Positions 8,903-22,685 of a stretch of DNA of 64,000 nt are shown piece by piece; the stretch's first letter is position 1, and every line of letters begins with the position of its first letter. Below the pieces are notes generated by a model, which worked only from the letters and a program-made list of their open reading frames with translations, was not told the DNA's origin and searched no databases. The stretch is from Streptomyces olivaceus (GTDB lineage Bacteria; Actinomycetota; Actinomycetes; Streptomycetales; Streptomycetaceae). A program made the position numbers and the translations under genes. The stretch covers positions 124,001-188,000 of the forward strand of contig NZ_JOFH01000008.1 in NCBI RefSeq assembly GCF_000721235.1. The letters run 5' to 3'.

Positions 8903-10417
8903 TCAGCCCTCGCTCACGCCCAGCTTCTCCAGGATCAGCTCCTTGACGCGGGCCGCGTCGGCCTGTCCCCGGGTGGCCTTCATGACGGCGCCCACCAGGG
9001 CACCGGCCGCGGCCACCTTGCCGCCGCGGATCTTGTCCGCGACGCCGGGGTTGCCGGCGATGGCCTCGTCGACGGCGGCGGTCAGGGCGCCCTCGTCCGA
9101 GACGACCTTCAGGCCGCGCTTGTCGACGACCTCGTCCGGCGTGCCCTCACCGGCGAGGACGCCCAGGATGACCTGGCGGGCCAGCTTGTCGTTCAGCTCG
9201 CCCTTGGTCACCAGTTCGGCGACGCGGGCGACCTGGACCGGGGTGATCGCCAGCTCGTCGAGCGCCGTGCCCGACTCGTTGGCGCTGCGGGCCAGCTCAC
9301 CCATCCACCACTTGCGGGCGGAGGCCGCGTCGGCGCCGGCGTCGATCGTGGCGACGATCGGGTCGAGCGCCCCGGCGTTGAGGATGGACTGCATGTCGTT
9401 GCCGGAGATGCCCCACTCCTCGCGGAGCCGGCTGCGGCGCACGAGCGGCAGCTCGGGCAGGGCGGAGCGGATCTCCTCGACCCACTCGCGCGAGGGCGCC
9501 ACCGGCACCAGGTCGGGCTCCGGGAAGTACCGGTAGTCCTCGGCCTCCTCCTTCACGCGGCCCGAGGTGGTGGACCCCGTGTCCTCGTGGAAGTGGCGGG
9601 TCTCCTGGATGATCGTGCCGCCGTCGTTCAGCACGGCGGCGTGCCGCTGGATCTCGAAGCGGGCGGCGCGCTCGACGGAGCGCAGCGAGTTGACGTTCTT
9701 GGTCTCGCTGCGGGTGCCGAACTTCTCCCGGCCGTGCGGGCGCAGCGACAGGTTCACGTCGCAGCGCATCTGGCCCATCTCCATGCGGGCCTCGGACACG
9801 CCGAGGGCGCGGATCAGCTCGCGCAGCTCGCGGACGTACGCCCGCGCGACCTCGGGGGCGCGCTCGCCGGCTCCCTCGATCGGCTTGGTGACGATCTCGA
9901 TGAGCGGGATGCCGGCGCGGTTGTAGTCGAGCAGGGAGTGCGAGGCGCCGTGGATACGGCCCGTCGCGCCGCCCACGTGCAGCGACTTGCCGGTGTCCTC
10001 CTCCATGTGGGCGCGCTCGATCTGGACGCGGAAGGTCTCCCCGTCCTCCAGCTGCACGTCGAGGTGGCCGTCGAAGGCGATCGGCTCGTCGTACTGGGAG
10101 GTCTGGAAGTTCTTCGGCATGTCCGGATAGAAGTAGTTCTTCCGGGCGAAGCGGCACCACTCGGCGATCTCGCAGTTCAGCGCGAGGCCGATCCGGATCG
10201 CCGACTCGACGCCGGTCGCGTTGACGGCCGGGAGCGCGCCGGGCATGCCGAGGCAGACGGGACAGGTCTGGGTGTTGGGGTCGGCGCCCAGCGCGGTCGA
10301 ACAGCCGCAGAACATCTTGGTGCGGGTGCCGAGTTCGACATGGACCTCTAGGCCCATGACGGGGTCGTACGAGGCGAGTGCGTCCTCGTACGACACCAGG
10401 TCGGTCGTGGTGGTCAC
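8903..10417 (-). CDS. gatB: Asp-tRNA(Asn)/Glu-tRNA(Gln) amidotransferase subunit B
   Basis: A 504-residue GatB, the tRNA-binding and kinase subunit of GatCAB. The complex amidates misacylated Glu-tRNA(Gln) or Asp-tRNA(Asn) with ammonia delivered from GatA. The N-terminal signature [10 protein letters not shown] is intact, the zinc cysteines CGC and CPVC are visible, and the [16 protein letters not shown] block and the C-terminal GatB/YqeY helical domain (residues about 360-500) are complete. It starts with GTG and follows gatC, gatA and a coupled small gene on the same strand, so the operon is gatC-gatA-small gene-gatB. Confidence 0.97.
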   Translation of the reverse strand: MTTTTDLVSYEDALASYDPVMGLEVHVELGTRTKMFCGCSTALGADPNTQTCPVCLGMPGALPAVNATGVESAIRIGLALNCEIAEWCRFARKNYFYPDMPKNFQTSQYDEPIAFDGHLDVQLEDGETFRVQIERAHMEEDTGKSLHVGGATGRIHGASHSLLDYNRAGIPLIEIVTKPIEGAGERAPEVARAYVRELRELIRALGVSEARMEMGQMRCDVNLSLRPHGREKFGTRSETKNVNSLRSVERAARFEIQRHAAVLNDGGTIIQETRHFHEDTGSTTSGRVKEEAEDYRYFPEPDLVPVAPSREWVEEIRSALPELPLVRRSRLREEWGISGNDMQSILNAGALDPIVATIDAGADAASARKWWMGELARSANESGTALDELAITPVQVARVAELVTKGELNDKLARQVILGVLAGEGTPDEVVDKRGLKVVSDEGALTAAVDEAIAGNPGVADKIRGGKVAAAGALVGAVMKATRGQADAARVKELILEKLGVSEG

Positions 10418-10432
10418 GGTGAAACTTCCCTC

Positions 10433-10668
10433 TCAGCCCAGCAGGACGTCGTCGTCGCCGAGGCGCTTGACCTCGCGGTAGAGGATGGCGAGGTTGGTGA
10501 CGACGGCGACTCCGGTGACGACCGCGTCGAGCAGCCGCAGCGTGTCGCTCTCGTCACGCGCCTTCTTGATCTGCTTGTAGACACCCACGGCGCCGAACGC
10601 CGAGGTGGCCATCGAGACGTACAGACCGGACTTGGACTTCTTGAAGCCCTTGGCCTTGGACAGTGCGC

Positions 10669-10672
<4 letters not shown>
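10433..10672 (-). CDS. Small conserved membrane-associated protein coupled to gatA
   Basis: A 79-residue protein beginning with a basic stretch ([13 protein letters not shown]), then one or two moderately hydrophobic segments ([15 protein letters not shown] and [19 protein letters not shown]). The GTG at 10672 overlaps the gatA TGA as GTGA, so translation is probably coupled. Placement between gatA and gatB suggests co-expression with the amidotransferase, but no domain links it to the complex and a direct role is unproven. Confidence 0.8.
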
Positions 10673-12162
<1,490 letters not shown>

Positions 12163-12167
12163 GGCGG

Positions 12168-12464
12168 TTACTCCTCCCCCAGGATCTGCGGCACCTTGAA
12201 ACGCTGCTGCTCCTGGGCCGGGGCGCCGGAGAGCGCCTGCTCGGGCGTGAGCGACGGACGGACCTCGTCCGGCCGCATGACGTTCGTCAGCGGGAGCGGG
12301 TGCGAGGTCGGCGGTACGTCTTGGTCGGCGACCTCGCTGACGCGGGCGACCGCGCCGATGATGTCGTCCAGCTGTCCCGCGAAGTGCTCGAGCTCTTCGG
12401 GCTTCAGCTCCAGACGCGCCAGCCGGGCGAGGTGGGCGACCTCCTCGCGCGTGATGCCAGGCAT
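12168..12464 (-). CDS. gatC: Asp-tRNA(Asn)/Glu-tRNA(Gln) amidotransferase subunit C
   Basis: A 98-residue GatC, the small linker subunit that wraps between GatA and GatB and stabilises the complex. It shows the family opening [17 protein letters not shown] and the conserved later motif [16 protein letters not shown]. It is the first gene of the gat operon; the 540 bases upstream contain no gene, so the operon promoter should lie there. Confidence 0.95.
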   Translation of the reverse strand: MPGITREEVAHLARLARLELKPEELEHFAGQLDDIIGAVARVSEVADQDVPPTSHPLPLTNVMRPDEVRPSLTPEQALSGAPAQEQQRFKVPQILGEE

Positions 12465-13006
12465 GCAGCGTTCCTCTGGGTGAGTGTGTGGTCGGGGCGA
12501 ATCGGCCGGTACCAGTCGCTTGTCCCGGTCGGTTTGGCCCAATCCTATGGGGCCGGGCCGCGTGGCCGTTAAACGGTTTCCCCGGGCCCGGTTCCGGACG
12601 GCGGTGCGGACGCGCCGGGAGGGCGGGAAGCGGACCTCGGGGGTGTCCGGGAAGACGCCCCCTGCGGCGAGGCGGCGGCCCCGGCGGCGGGAAGGCGACC
12701 GCGGTGGCGGCGGTGGCCTCGGCGGCGGGGTGGCGACCGCGGTGGTGGGACGACGGCCCTCGGCAGCTGGACGGCGACCGCGGTGGTGAGGCGGTGGCCT
12801 CGGCGGCGGGGTGGACGCCGCGTGCCCGGCCTCTCTCGCCCTGTGTCCACGAGGGACGTCCGGTGGGCCGTGCGCCGACCGCCGGGCCCGTCGCCGTCGA
12901 GGGCCGCGGGCCGAGGGCCGCGGGCCGCCGCTTCACCCTGCGGCCCCGGCGCTCCCGCCCCGACGACTGACCCGGACTGCCCCGGACCGGACCGGGCCCG
13001 CCCGGG
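12465..13006. other. Gene-free repetitive GC-rich interval between gatC and the GGDEF-EAL gene
   Basis: This 542-base gap holds no protein that I can support; the open frames through it are Pro/Arg/Gly-rich shadows. It contains the leader of the gat operon (12465 upward on the minus strand) and short GC-rich repeats in its middle. A 24-base sequence starting GCGGTGGCCTCGG is repeated exactly at 12710-12733 and 12791-12814, and GCGACCGCGGTGG occurs three times. Confidence 0.6.
12695..12814. repeat. Cluster of short direct repeats
   Basis: GCGACCGCGGTGG is found at 12695-12707, 12733-12745 and 12774-12786. A 24-base unit is identical at 12710-12733 and 12791-12814, 81 bases apart. Together they look like an imperfect duplication of an approximately 80-base block. 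Confidence 0.65.
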
Positions 13007-15283
13007 TCAGTCGTCGGTCGCCGCCGCAGGCAGTGCGGCGGCGGCGCGCACCCAGCCGCGCGAGCCCCGGGCGAGCAGCCAGCGCGTGGTCTCCTCCGGC
13101 GGCATCGCGGCCGCGACCAGCCAGCCCTGTACGGCGTCGCAGCCCAGGTCGCGCAGGCGCTCCCAGGTCTCGTCGTCCTCCACGCCCTCGGCGACGACGA
13201 GCAGGCCGAGGGAGTGGGCCAGGTCGACGGTGCAGCGCACGATCTCGGCGTCCTCGGTGTCGACGGCCAGCCGGGCCACGAAGGAACGGTCGATCTTCAG
13301 CTCGCTCACCGGGAGCCTGCGCAGGTGGACGAGGGAGGAGTAGCCGGTGCCGAAGTCGTCCAGGGACATCTTCACGCCGTGCCCGGTCAGCGCGTTGAGG
13401 GTGTCGGCCGCGCGCTGCGGGTCCTCCAGGAGGACGTGCTCCGTGATCTCCAGCTGGAGCGCTCCCGCGGGGACCCCGTGCCGGGCCAGCCGGGCGGCGA
13501 CGGCGCCCGCGAAGCCCGGCGTGTGGACGTCGCGCGGGGAGACGTTGACCGCGACCGGCACGAACAGGCCCTGGGAGCGCCACTGGGCGACCTGCTCCAG
13601 CGCCGTCTCCAGCACGTACTCGGTGAGGTGGGGCATCAGCCCGGAGGACTCGGCGATCGCTATGAACTCGTCCGGCGGGACCTTGCCGCGCTCGGGGTGC
13701 ACCCAGCGCACCAGGGCCTCGAGGCCGGCGACCTGTCCGTCGAAGCGGACCTTGGGCTGGTAGTGCAGCTGGACCTCGTGGGCGTCCAGGGCGCGGCGCA
13801 GGTCGCCGAGGAGGCCCAGCCGGTCGGGGGTGTTGGAGTCCCGCTTGGACTCGTAGACCTCCACTCCCGTGCGGTCCCGCTTCGCCTGGTACATGGCCAC
13901 GTCGGCGCGGCGCAGCAGCCCCTCGGCGTCCAGCGCGTGGTCGGGGAAGACGGCGACCCCCGCGCTGGCCTCCAGGACGAGGGTGAGCCCGTCGAGGTCC
14001 AGCGGGGAGCTGAGCGCGGCCGCGAGGCTGCGGGCGAGCCGGGCCGCCGACGTGGTGGAGTCCGCGACGGGCAGTAACACGGCGAACTCGTCGCCGCCGA
14101 GCCGCGCGGCCTCCGCCCCGCGCGGCAGGGCCTGGCGCAGCCGGTCGGCGGTCTGCAGCAGCAGCCGGTCTCCGGCGAGGTGTCCGAGTGTGTCGTTGAC
14201 CGACCGGAAACGGTCGAGGTCGATCAGCATGAGGGCGGAGCGGGCGCCGATGCGCTCGGCGTCGTCCAGCGCGGCCCAGGTGCGCTCCAGGAGCCACTGC
14301 CGGTTGGGCAGGCCGGTGAGCGGGTCGCGCAGCTGCTCCTCGGCCCGGGCGCGGGCGATCCACAGCGTGGAGTCGAGGGCGATGAGCGGGATGGCGAACA
14401 GCGGCAGCAGCAGCGGCTTGGCGACGGCCACGACGCAGACCAGCGGAGCGATGCCGAGCAGGGCCACGGCGACCAGGCCCTGTCTGACCAGGGCGGTGCG
14501 GGCGACGGTCGGCAGGCCGGGGCGGGGAGTCTGCAGGTACCAGAGCAGGGCGCGGGTGACGGCCAGGTAGGCGACGGCGACGAGCACCACCTTGGGCGCC
14601 GCGGTCACGCCCCAGGTGTTGGGGTCCCAGGGCTCCTCGACGGACGGGACGGATCCGCAGACGGCGAGGACGAGGGCGCCCGCCGCGATGCCGAGGATGT
14701 CCACCGCGCCGTGCAGCACGCCCTGCCGCCAGCGGCCCCGGCGGGCTATGCCGACCAGCACGACGACGGTGAGGCTGACCATGCCGGCCGGAACCCAGCC
14801 GTACAGCAGCAGGACGGCCAGGGTGAGGGCGGCGCCGGAGCCGGTGCCGCCCCACCAGCGGGAGCGGCCCAGCATGACCAGGTGGCCGACGACGACACCG
14901 GCGAGGACGGCCAGCGACCAGCCGACGGTGCCGGACGGGAAGAGGGCGTGGCCGTCGGTGAACGCCCGGTAGAACCCGGCGCCCAGCACGAAGGCGGCGG
15001 CCGCGACGATCGCGGCGGGCAACGCGGGCAGGGACGGATGTCGTTCGGCTTCGGCGTACGGCAGGCCCGGGGTGTGGCCGACGGCCTGCGGCACGGAGCC
15101 GCGGGCGTGCCGCACGGAGCCGCGGGTGTCGCGGGTGTTCTGGGGCAGCGGGCCGCGGGCGTCCGCCGCGGGATGCGCGGCACCGCCCTCGCGTTGCCCG
15201 AGCCAGCGGCTCACGTGCCGCGCGCCCACCATGCGGCGCAGGCGCAGCCGTGAGCCCGCGGCGGCGCTCTCGGTCGGTTCCAT
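13007..15283 (-). CDS. Membrane GGDEF-EAL protein, RmdB-like
   Basis: A 758-residue protein for cyclic di-GMP turnover. Residues about 90-310 form a multi-helix membrane region, followed by a GGDEF domain with an intact signature ([13 protein letters not shown]) and an EAL domain with an intact EALVRW motif and the metal-binding [10 protein letters not shown] loop. Both halves look catalytically competent. The position next to ligA and the layout match RmdB of S. coelicolor (SCO5495), described as a phosphodiesterase, so net degradation is the best guess. I used the ATG at 15283, which follows GAGGGACGGGA; a GTG lies 15 bases upstream. Confidence 0.93.
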   Translation of the reverse strand: MEPTESAAAGSRLRLRRMVGARHVSRWLGQREGGAAHPAADARGPLPQNTRDTRGSVRHARGSVPQAVGHTPGLPYAEAERHPSLPALPAAIVAAAAFVLGAGFYRAFTDGHALFPSGTVGWSLAVLAGVVVGHLVMLGRSRWWGGTGSGAALTLAVLLLYGWVPAGMVSLTVVVLVGIARRGRWRQGVLHGAVDILGIAAGALVLAVCGSVPSVEEPWDPNTWGVTAAPKVVLVAVAYLAVTRALLWYLQTPRPGLPTVARTALVRQGLVAVALLGIAPLVCVVAVAKPLLLPLFAIPLIALDSTLWIARARAEEQLRDPLTGLPNRQWLLERTWAALDDAERIGARSALMLIDLDRFRSVNDTLGHLAGDRLLLQTADRLRQALPRGAEAARLGGDEFAVLLPVADSTTSAARLARSLAAALSSPLDLDGLTLVLEASAGVAVFPDHALDAEGLLRRADVAMYQAKRDRTGVEVYESKRDSNTPDRLGLLGDLRRALDAHEVQLHYQPKVRFDGQVAGLEALVRWVHPERGKVPPDEFIAIAESSGLMPHLTEYVLETALEQVAQWRSQGLFVPVAVNVSPRDVHTPGFAGAVAARLARHGVPAGALQLEITEHVLLEDPQRAADTLNALTGHGVKMSLDDFGTGYSSLVHLRRLPVSELKIDRSFVARLAVDTEDAEIVRCTVDLAHSLGLLVVAEGVEDDETWERLRDLGCDAVQGWLVAAAMPPEETTRWLLARGSRGWVRAAAALPAAATDD

Positions 15284-15379
15284 TCCCGTCCCTCTCACAG
15301 CCCGGCGGTGCCCACGCCACGCGGCCCCGTCTCGACCACCTTCAACGGCTCCGCGTTGGAGACCCCGCTCCCGTCATCC

Positions 15380-15397
15380 GGGGCAGGGAGATGCCCC
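15380..15397 (-). promoter_or_regulatory. Short hairpin in the leader of the GGDEF-EAL gene
   Basis: GGGGCA at 15380-15385 and TGCCCC at 15392-15397 form a perfect six-base dyad with a six-base loop, about 100 bases upstream of the ATG at 15283. It could be a regulator site or an RNA hairpin; nothing more can be said from sequence. Confidence 0.3.
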
Positions 15398-15491
15398 GAC
15401 CGCAGCTGGGCACGGCAGGTGCACACCTCAACAGTAGGCCGCGGAAGGCTTCCAGGGGCACCGGTCGTCGACGGTTGCCCGAATGCGACCC

Positions 15492-15531
15492 GGCCACCCG
15501 TATGCATCTGATATGCGCCGATCGGGTGGCC
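15492..15531 (-). terminator. Hairpin downstream of ligA
   Basis: GGCCACCCG at 15492-15500 pairs perfectly with CGGGTGGCC at 15523-15531. It starts 9 bases after the ligA stop on the minus strand, the expected place for an intrinsic terminator, and again has no U-tract. Confidence 0.6.
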
Positions 15532-15539
15532 TTCAACCG

Positions 15540-17750
<2,211 letters not shown>

Positions 17751-18746
17751 TTACTCTGGGTTGTCCGCGAGGGATCTCGCCGCCCGGACGCAGTGGGCGA
17801 GCGCACGGCGGGCGTACTCGGGTGAGGCGCCCGCGAGTCCGCACGCCGGAGTGACGGTGACCGCCTCCGCGAGCAGCTCGGGACGCAGCCCCAGCCTGCG
17901 CCACAGCGTCCTGACACCCATGACGCTACCGGCAGGGTCTGACAATGCCGTGTCCGTGCCGGGCACGACACCGGCGAAGAGCCGGGTGCCGCCCTCGACG
18001 GCCTCACCGATCACGTCGTCGTCACGTTCCGTGAGCAGTGCGAAGTCGAAGGAGACGCCGGCGAATCCCGCCCGGCGCAGCAGCGCGAAGGGCACGTCGG
18101 GGGCGCAGGAATGGACGACGACGGGGCCGTCCCCGTGCACGCCGGCGACCTCGCGGAGGGTCGCCTCCACGTCCTGCCGGTCGACCGCGCGGTGGGTGCG
18201 GTAGCCGCTGGCGGTGCGGACCTGGCCGCGCAGGACGGCGGTGAGGGAGGGCTCGTCGAGCTGGAGCACGGGCCGGGCGCCGGGCACGCGGCGCCGGACC
18301 TCGGCCAGGTGCAGGCGCAGGCCCTCGGCGAGCGAGGCGGCGAGGTCCCGGCAGGCGCCGGGGTCGGAGAGGACCGCCTCTCCGTTGCGCAGTTCCAGGG
18401 CGGCGGCGAGGGTCCACGGGCCGACGGCCTGGATCTTGAGCGGCCCCTCGTAGTCCTGGGTGAACTCCTCAAGGGCGTCGAGGTCCTCGCCCAGCCAGGC
18501 CCGGGCCCGCTTGGTGTCCCGCCCCGGCCGGTCGCCGAGCCGCCAGCCGCTGGGCTCCACGCGCGCGTACAGCTCGACGAGCATCCCGGCGGTGCGGCCG
18601 ATCATGTCGGCGCCGGGGCCGCGGGCGGGCAGCTCGGGGAGGAAGGGGAAGTCCTCGAAGCTGCCGGTGGCGGTTCTGGCGGCCTCTCGGGCGTCGTGGC
18701 CCGGGAGGCTGCCGATGCCGGTGGCGGGGGCGAAGTTGTCGTTCAC
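17751..18746 (-). CDS. MetE-like (cobalamin-independent methionine synthase family) protein
   Basis: A 331-residue protein resembling the C-terminal catalytic half of cobalamin-independent methionine synthase, without the N-terminal half of full-length MetE (about 750 residues). It opens with ATGIGSLPG, and has HSCAPDVPF and TPACGLAG, which carry the likely zinc-binding His/Cys residues, plus LQLDEPSL. Such short versions are common in actinobacteria and their methyl donor is uncertain. The GTG at 18746 gives MNDNFAPATG; a TTG lies two codons upstream. It is probably co-transcribed with ligA. Confidence 0.85.
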   Translation of the reverse strand: MNDNFAPATGIGSLPGHDAREAARTATGSFEDFPFLPELPARGPGADMIGRTAGMLVELYARVEPSGWRLGDRPGRDTKRARAWLGEDLDALEEFTQDYEGPLKIQAVGPWTLAAALELRNGEAVLSDPGACRDLAASLAEGLRLHLAEVRRRVPGARPVLQLDEPSLTAVLRGQVRTASGYRTHRAVDRQDVEATLREVAGVHGDGPVVVHSCAPDVPFALLRRAGFAGVSFDFALLTERDDDVIGEAVEGGTRLFAGVVPGTDTALSDPAGSVMGVRTLWRRLGLRPELLAEAVTVTPACGLAGASPEYARRALAHCVRAARSLADNPE

Positions 18747-18906
18747 GTGCAAAGCCTACGCAGGGGCGCGGGCCTCGATCGCGCCCCCCGCCGCCCCTTC
18801 CCGTCCCGTCCCCGGGAGCCGCGCCCCCGGACCCCCGCTTTCGGCCCTGGACGGGCCTCGTCCTCAGACGCCGGACGGGCTGGAAAGCGCACCGGCACGT
18901 GAAGAG

Positions 18907-19596
18907 TTACCGTCCCGGGCGGACCGTCAGGTCGTTGACCTCGGCGTCCCTCGGGAGGTCGAGGGCCATCAGGATCGTCGTGGCGACGGAGTCGGGGTCC
19001 ATCCACTTGCCGGGGTCGTACTCCTTGCCCTCCTGCTGGTGCACCTTGGCCTGCATGGGGCTGGCGGTGCGGCCGGGGTAGACCGAGGTGACACGGACGC
19101 CGTTGCCGTGCTCCTCGTGGCGCAGGGCATCGGCGAGGGCCCTGAGGCCGTGCTTGGAGGCGCCGTACGCCGCCCAGCCGGCGTGCGCGTTCAGTCCGGA
19201 CCCCGAGTTGACGAAGACCACCTGGCCCTGGGCGACGCGCAGCTGCGGCAGCAGGAGGCGGGTCAGCTCGGCCGGGGCGACCAGGTTGACGTTCAGCTGC
19301 TGTGTCCAGGTCTTCGGGGTGAGGTCGCCGACCGGCCCGAGGTCGACGACCCCGGCGATGTGCAGCAGCGAGTCCACCCGCTCGGGCAGGCTCTGGTGGG
19401 AGAGGGCCCAGGACAGCTTGCCCGGCTCGGCGAGGTCGCCGACCAGGGTCTTCGCGCCGGGCAGGGCGGCGGCCAGCTCCTTCGCGCGGCCCGCGTCGCG
19501 GGCGTGCAGCACGACCTGGTCGCCGCGTTCGTGCAGGCGGCGGGCGACGGCCGCGCCGATGCCGGAGCCCGCACCGGTGATCACATGGGTAGCCAT
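18907..19596 (-). CDS. SDR-family oxidoreductase
   Basis: A 229-residue short-chain dehydrogenase/reductase. The nucleotide-binding glycine motif is GAGSGIG near residue 8, the NAG-equivalent is HIAGVV, the catalytic serine is in VNSGSGLN and the YxxxK pair is YGASK. HARDAGR after the second strand, with Arg residues near the cofactor, hints at NADP(H). The substrate is unknown. A start three codons upstream is possible; the ATG at 19596 gives the compact N-terminus MATHVITGAG. Confidence 0.92.
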   Translation of the reverse strand: MATHVITGAGSGIGAAVARRLHERGDQVVLHARDAGRAKELAAALPGAKTLVGDLAEPGKLSWALSHQSLPERVDSLLHIAGVVDLGPVGDLTPKTWTQQLNVNLVAPAELTRLLLPQLRVAQGQVVFVNSGSGLNAHAGWAAYGASKHGLRALADALRHEEHGNGVRVTSVYPGRTASPMQAKVHQQEGKEYDPGKWMDPDSVATTILMALDLPRDAEVNDLTVRPGR

Positions 19597-19623
19597 GCCC
19601 GCCATGCTCGCATCACCGGCACC

Positions 19624-20163
19624 TCACCCGATGCCCTGGCTCTCCTCCAGGTGGGCCAGCGCGCCGACCGGCTCCTCGGCGAAGAGGACCAGCTCGGTGA
19701 GGGGGCGGGGCAGGAAGCCCTCGTCCTCCATGCGGCGGAACTGCTCCTTGAGCCCGTCGTAGAAGCCCGCCGTGTTGAGCAGGACGACCGGCTTGTCGGT
19801 GTGTCCGTGCTTCTTCAGCTCCAGGATCTCCGTGGCCTCGTCGAGCGTGCCGGTGCCGCCCACCATGATGACGACGGCGTCGGCCTTCTCGAGGAGCAGC
19901 CGCTTGCGCTCGGCGAGGTCCGGTGCGATCACCATCTCGTCGGCGCCCTCGCGGGCCTTGGCCGCCAGGAAGTCCACCGAGACCCCGAGCAGCCGTCCGC
20001 CGGCCTCCTGCACGCCGTCGGCGACGACCTTCATCAGGCCGACGTCCGAACCGCCCCAGACGAGGGTGTGTCCGCCCCTGCCGAGCAGTTCGGCGAACTG
20101 CCGCGCGGGGCGCGTGTAGCGCTCGTCCAGGTCGGCGGCGGAGAGGAAGACGCAGATGTTCAT
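19624..20163 (-). CDS. LOG-family (TIGR00730-type) protein
   Basis: A 179-residue Rossmann-like protein of the LOG/lysine decarboxylase-like family, whose active members release cytokinins by cutting nucleoside 5'-monophosphates. It has the early WGGSDVGLMKVVADG motif and the LAERKRLLLEKADA arginine-lysine motif. The nucleotide-binding signature reads VGGTGTLDE where active LOGs have PGGxGTxxE, so the first proline is replaced by valine. Function as a phosphoribohydrolase is therefore only probable. It is divergent from the DUF427 gene with a 91-base gap. Confidence 0.85.
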   Translation of the reverse strand: MNICVFLSAADLDERYTRPARQFAELLGRGGHTLVWGGSDVGLMKVVADGVQEAGGRLLGVSVDFLAAKAREGADEMVIAPDLAERKRLLLEKADAVVIMVGGTGTLDEATEILELKKHGHTDKPVVLLNTAGFYDGLKEQFRRMEDEGFLPRPLTELVLFAEEPVGALAHLEESQGIG

Positions 20164-20254
20164 GGCGTCCACGGTACGGCCCGGCCAGGACGGGAAGAAC
20201 CCGGCGTCCGGCCATGCTGTAGTGACCGGAACCACTGCCGTCGAGGAGGACGAA

Positions 20255-20605
20255 GTGACCAAGGGACACGAAGGACTCAAGGGGCTCACGGGACACCGCG
20301 TCACCGTCGAGCCGAGCGGCCGGCACGTGCGCGTGGTGCACGGCGGGCAGGTGCTGGCCGAGAGCGACGCGGCGCTGGTGCTGCACGAGACGGGCCTGCC
20401 CGACCGGTACTACATCCCGCCCCGGGACGTACGCCTGGACCTGCTGACCCCGTCCGGCACGCGGACGCACTGCCCCTTCAAGGGCGACGCCTCGTACTGG
20501 TCGCTGCCGGACGCGGCGGACCTGGTCTGGGCGTACCCGGAGCCGAAGCAGGAGGTGGCGGAGATCAAGGACCACCTCTGCTTCTACGAGGTGGAGGCGG
20601 ACTGA
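20255..20605 (+). CDS. DUF427 domain protein
   Basis: A 116-residue protein covering one DUF427 domain: VRVVHGGQVLAESDAALVL, then YYIPPRDVRLDLL and the CPFKGDASYWSL block. No enzymatic role is established for the family. The GTG at 20255 follows a strong GAGGAGG site, which decides the start over the open frame upstream. It converges on mnmA. Confidence 0.9.
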   Translation: MTKGHEGLKGLTGHRVTVEPSGRHVRVVHGGQVLAESDAALVLHETGLPDRYYIPPRDVRLDLLTPSGTRTHCPFKGDASYWSLPDAADLVWAYPEPKQEVAEIKDHLCFYEVEAD

Positions 20606-20642
20606 GCCACCGACGGCGCCGGACCGCGGCGGCCGGCACGGC

Positions 20643-21773
20643 TCAGGCCGCGTCGGCCGTCGCGCGCGTGGTGGACGCGATCGTCGCCGAGCCCACCACG
20701 CGGGTGCCGTCGTACAGCACGATCGCCTGGCCCGGCGCGACGCCGCGCACCGGCTCCGTGAAGGAGACCTCCAGGGTGCCGTCGACCAGTTGGGCCCGGA
20801 CCTCGGTCTCGCCGCCGTGGGCGCGGAGCTGGGCGGTGTAGGTGCCGGGTCCGGCGGGGGCGGCGCCGCACCAGCGGGGCCTGATCGCGCGGAGGGCGTC
20901 GACGTCGAGGGCGTCGGCGGGGCCGACCGTCACCGTGTTGTCCACCGGGGAGATGTCCAGGACGTAGCGCGGCTTGCCGTCGGGGGCCGGGGTGCCGATC
21001 CTCAGGCCCTTGCGCTGGCCGATGGTGTAGCCGTAGGCGCCCTCGTGGGTGCCGAGCCGGTTGCCCGCCTCGTCGACGATGTCGCCCTCCGCCTTGCCCA
21101 GGCGGTCCGCCAGGAAGCCCTGGGTGTCGCCGTCGGCGATGAAGCAGATGTCGTGCGAGTCGGGCTTCTTGGCGACCGCGAGGCCCCTGCGCTCGGCCTC
21201 CGCGCGGATCTCGTCCTTGGTGGTGAGCGTGTCGCCCAGCGGGAACATCGCGTGCGCGAGCTGCCGGTCGTCGAGCACGCCGAGGACGTAGCTCTGGTCC
21301 TTGGCCATGTCGGAGGCGCGGTGCAGCTCGCGGACGCCGTCCTCGCGCAGGATCACCTTGGCGTAGTGGCCGGTGCAGACTGCGTCGAAGCCGAGGGCGA
21401 GCGCCTTGTCGAGCAGCGCGGCGAACTTGATCTTCTCGTTGCAGCGCAGGCACGGGTTGGGGGTGCGGCCGGCCTCGTACTCGGCGACGAAGTCCTCGAC
21501 CACGTCCTCCCGGAAGCGGTCGGCGAGGTCCCAGACGTAGAACGGGATGCCGATGACGTCGGCCGCGCGGCGGGCGTCCCGCGAGTCCTCGATGGTGCAA
21601 CAGCCCCGGGCGCCCGTGCGGAAGGACTGCGGGTTGGCGGAGAGCGCCAGGTGGACGCCGGTCACGTCGTGCCCCGCCTCGGCGGCGCGGGCGGCGGCGA
21701 CGGCGGAGTCGACGCCGCCCGACATGGCGGCGAGGACGCGGAGGGGACGGGTGCGCTGCGGGGTGTCAGTCAT
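20643..21773 (-). CDS. mnmA: tRNA 2-thiouridylase MnmA (TrmU)
   Basis: A 376-residue tRNA-specific 2-thiouridylase that adds sulfur to the wobble uridine of Lys, Glu and Gln tRNAs. The PP-loop ATP motif is [13 protein letters not shown]. The conserved cysteines occur in [12 protein letters not shown] and [11 protein letters not shown], the pair that forms the catalytic persulfide/disulfide. The C-terminal beta-barrel is complete. The sulfur donor is plausibly the cysteine desulfurase encoded about 0.9 kb away on the same strand. Confidence 0.95.
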   Translation of the reverse strand: MTDTPQRTRPLRVLAAMSGGVDSAVAAARAAEAGHDVTGVHLALSANPQSFRTGARGCCTIEDSRDARRAADVIGIPFYVWDLADRFREDVVEDFVAEYEAGRTPNPCLRCNEKIKFAALLDKALALGFDAVCTGHYAKVILREDGVRELHRASDMAKDQSYVLGVLDDRQLAHAMFPLGDTLTTKDEIRAEAERRGLAVAKKPDSHDICFIADGDTQGFLADRLGKAEGDIVDEAGNRLGTHEGAYGYTIGQRKGLRIGTPAPDGKPRYVLDISPVDNTVTVGPADALDVDALRAIRPRWCGAAPAGPGTYTAQLRAHGGETEVRAQLVDGTLEVSFTEPVRGVAPGQAIVLYDGTRVVGSATIASTTRATADAA

Positions 21774-21834
21774 AGCCCCTCCAGAGTAAGGGGAGGACGG
21801 GAACCGGAGCGCGCGGATATGCGTTGAAGATCGT

Positions 21835-22641
21835 ATGGGGGCTGACCAGGAATCCACGAGCGGGTCCGCCGGCGGGTCCGCCAAGGGACCCACGGGCGGT
21901 GGGCCCACGGACCCGTCCGGCCGGTCCAAGGACGCCGACCGGCGCATCGGCAGGCGTGCCCTGATCGTCGGGGGTACGGCGGCGGCCGTGGGCAGTGCCG
22001 TACTGGCCCGCGACGAGCTGGCCCGGCTCTGGTGGCGGATCCCCGGTATGGAACGGCCCCGCGACGACGGCGCGGTCGACTACGCGGGCGCGACCTGGGT
22101 GGCGGCCTCGGACGCCAACTGGCGCCGGGCGGACCGGCCGGACGACTACCGCATCGAGATGGTGATCGTGCACGTCACGCAGGGCAGCTTCGACAGCGCC
22201 GTGCGGGCCTTCCAGGACCCGGGGCACAAGGCGTCCTCGCACTACATCGTCGGGCAGGACGGGCGCGTGACGCAGATGATCCGCGAGCTGGACGTGGCGT
22301 ACCACGCGGGCAACCGCGACTACAACGAGCGCAGTGTCGGCATCGAGCACGCGGGTTTCGTGGACCGCCCGCAGGACTTCACGGACGCGATGTACGCGGC
22401 TTCCGCGAAGCTGACCGCGCAGATCTGCGCGCGGTACGACATACCCGTGGACCGGAAGCACGTCATCGGCCATGTGGAGGTGCCGGGCACCGACCACACC
22501 GATCCGGGGCCGCACTGGGACTGGGACCGGTACATGAAGCTGGTGCGGCGGGCGGTGACCAGCGGGGCCGCCGAGCCGTCGCCGAGCGGGTCCTCCGAGC
22601 CGTCGCCGGGTGCGTCCTCGAAGCCGCCGGCCGGCGCCTGA
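21835..22641 (+). CDS. N-acetylmuramoyl-L-alanine amidase, probable Tat export
   Basis: A 268-residue peptidoglycan amidase of the Amidase_2/PGRP family, which cleaves the bond between muramic acid and L-alanine. After a Gly/Ser/Pro-rich head of about 35 residues comes a twin-arginine-like signal ([19 protein letters not shown]). The domain then shows the zinc-binding histidine [22 protein letters not shown], the EHAGF glutamate region and [14 protein letters not shown] with the second metal ligands. The tail is Ser/Pro-rich. It is embedded between mnmA and the desulfurase but on the opposite strand. Confidence 0.93.
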   Translation: MGADQESTSGSAGGSAKGPTGGGPTDPSGRSKDADRRIGRRALIVGGTAAAVGSAVLARDELARLWWRIPGMERPRDDGAVDYAGATWVAASDANWRRADRPDDYRIEMVIVHVTQGSFDSAVRAFQDPGHKASSHYIVGQDGRVTQMIRELDVAYHAGNRDYNERSVGIEHAGFVDRPQDFTDAMYAASAKLTAQICARYDIPVDRKHVIGHVEVPGTDHTDPGPHWDWDRYMKLVRRAVTSGAAEPSPSGSSEPSPGASSKPPAGA

Positions 22642-22685
22642 GCGGCGGGTAGGCGGCACGGGGCTACGGGACCGCCCCCTGCGTC

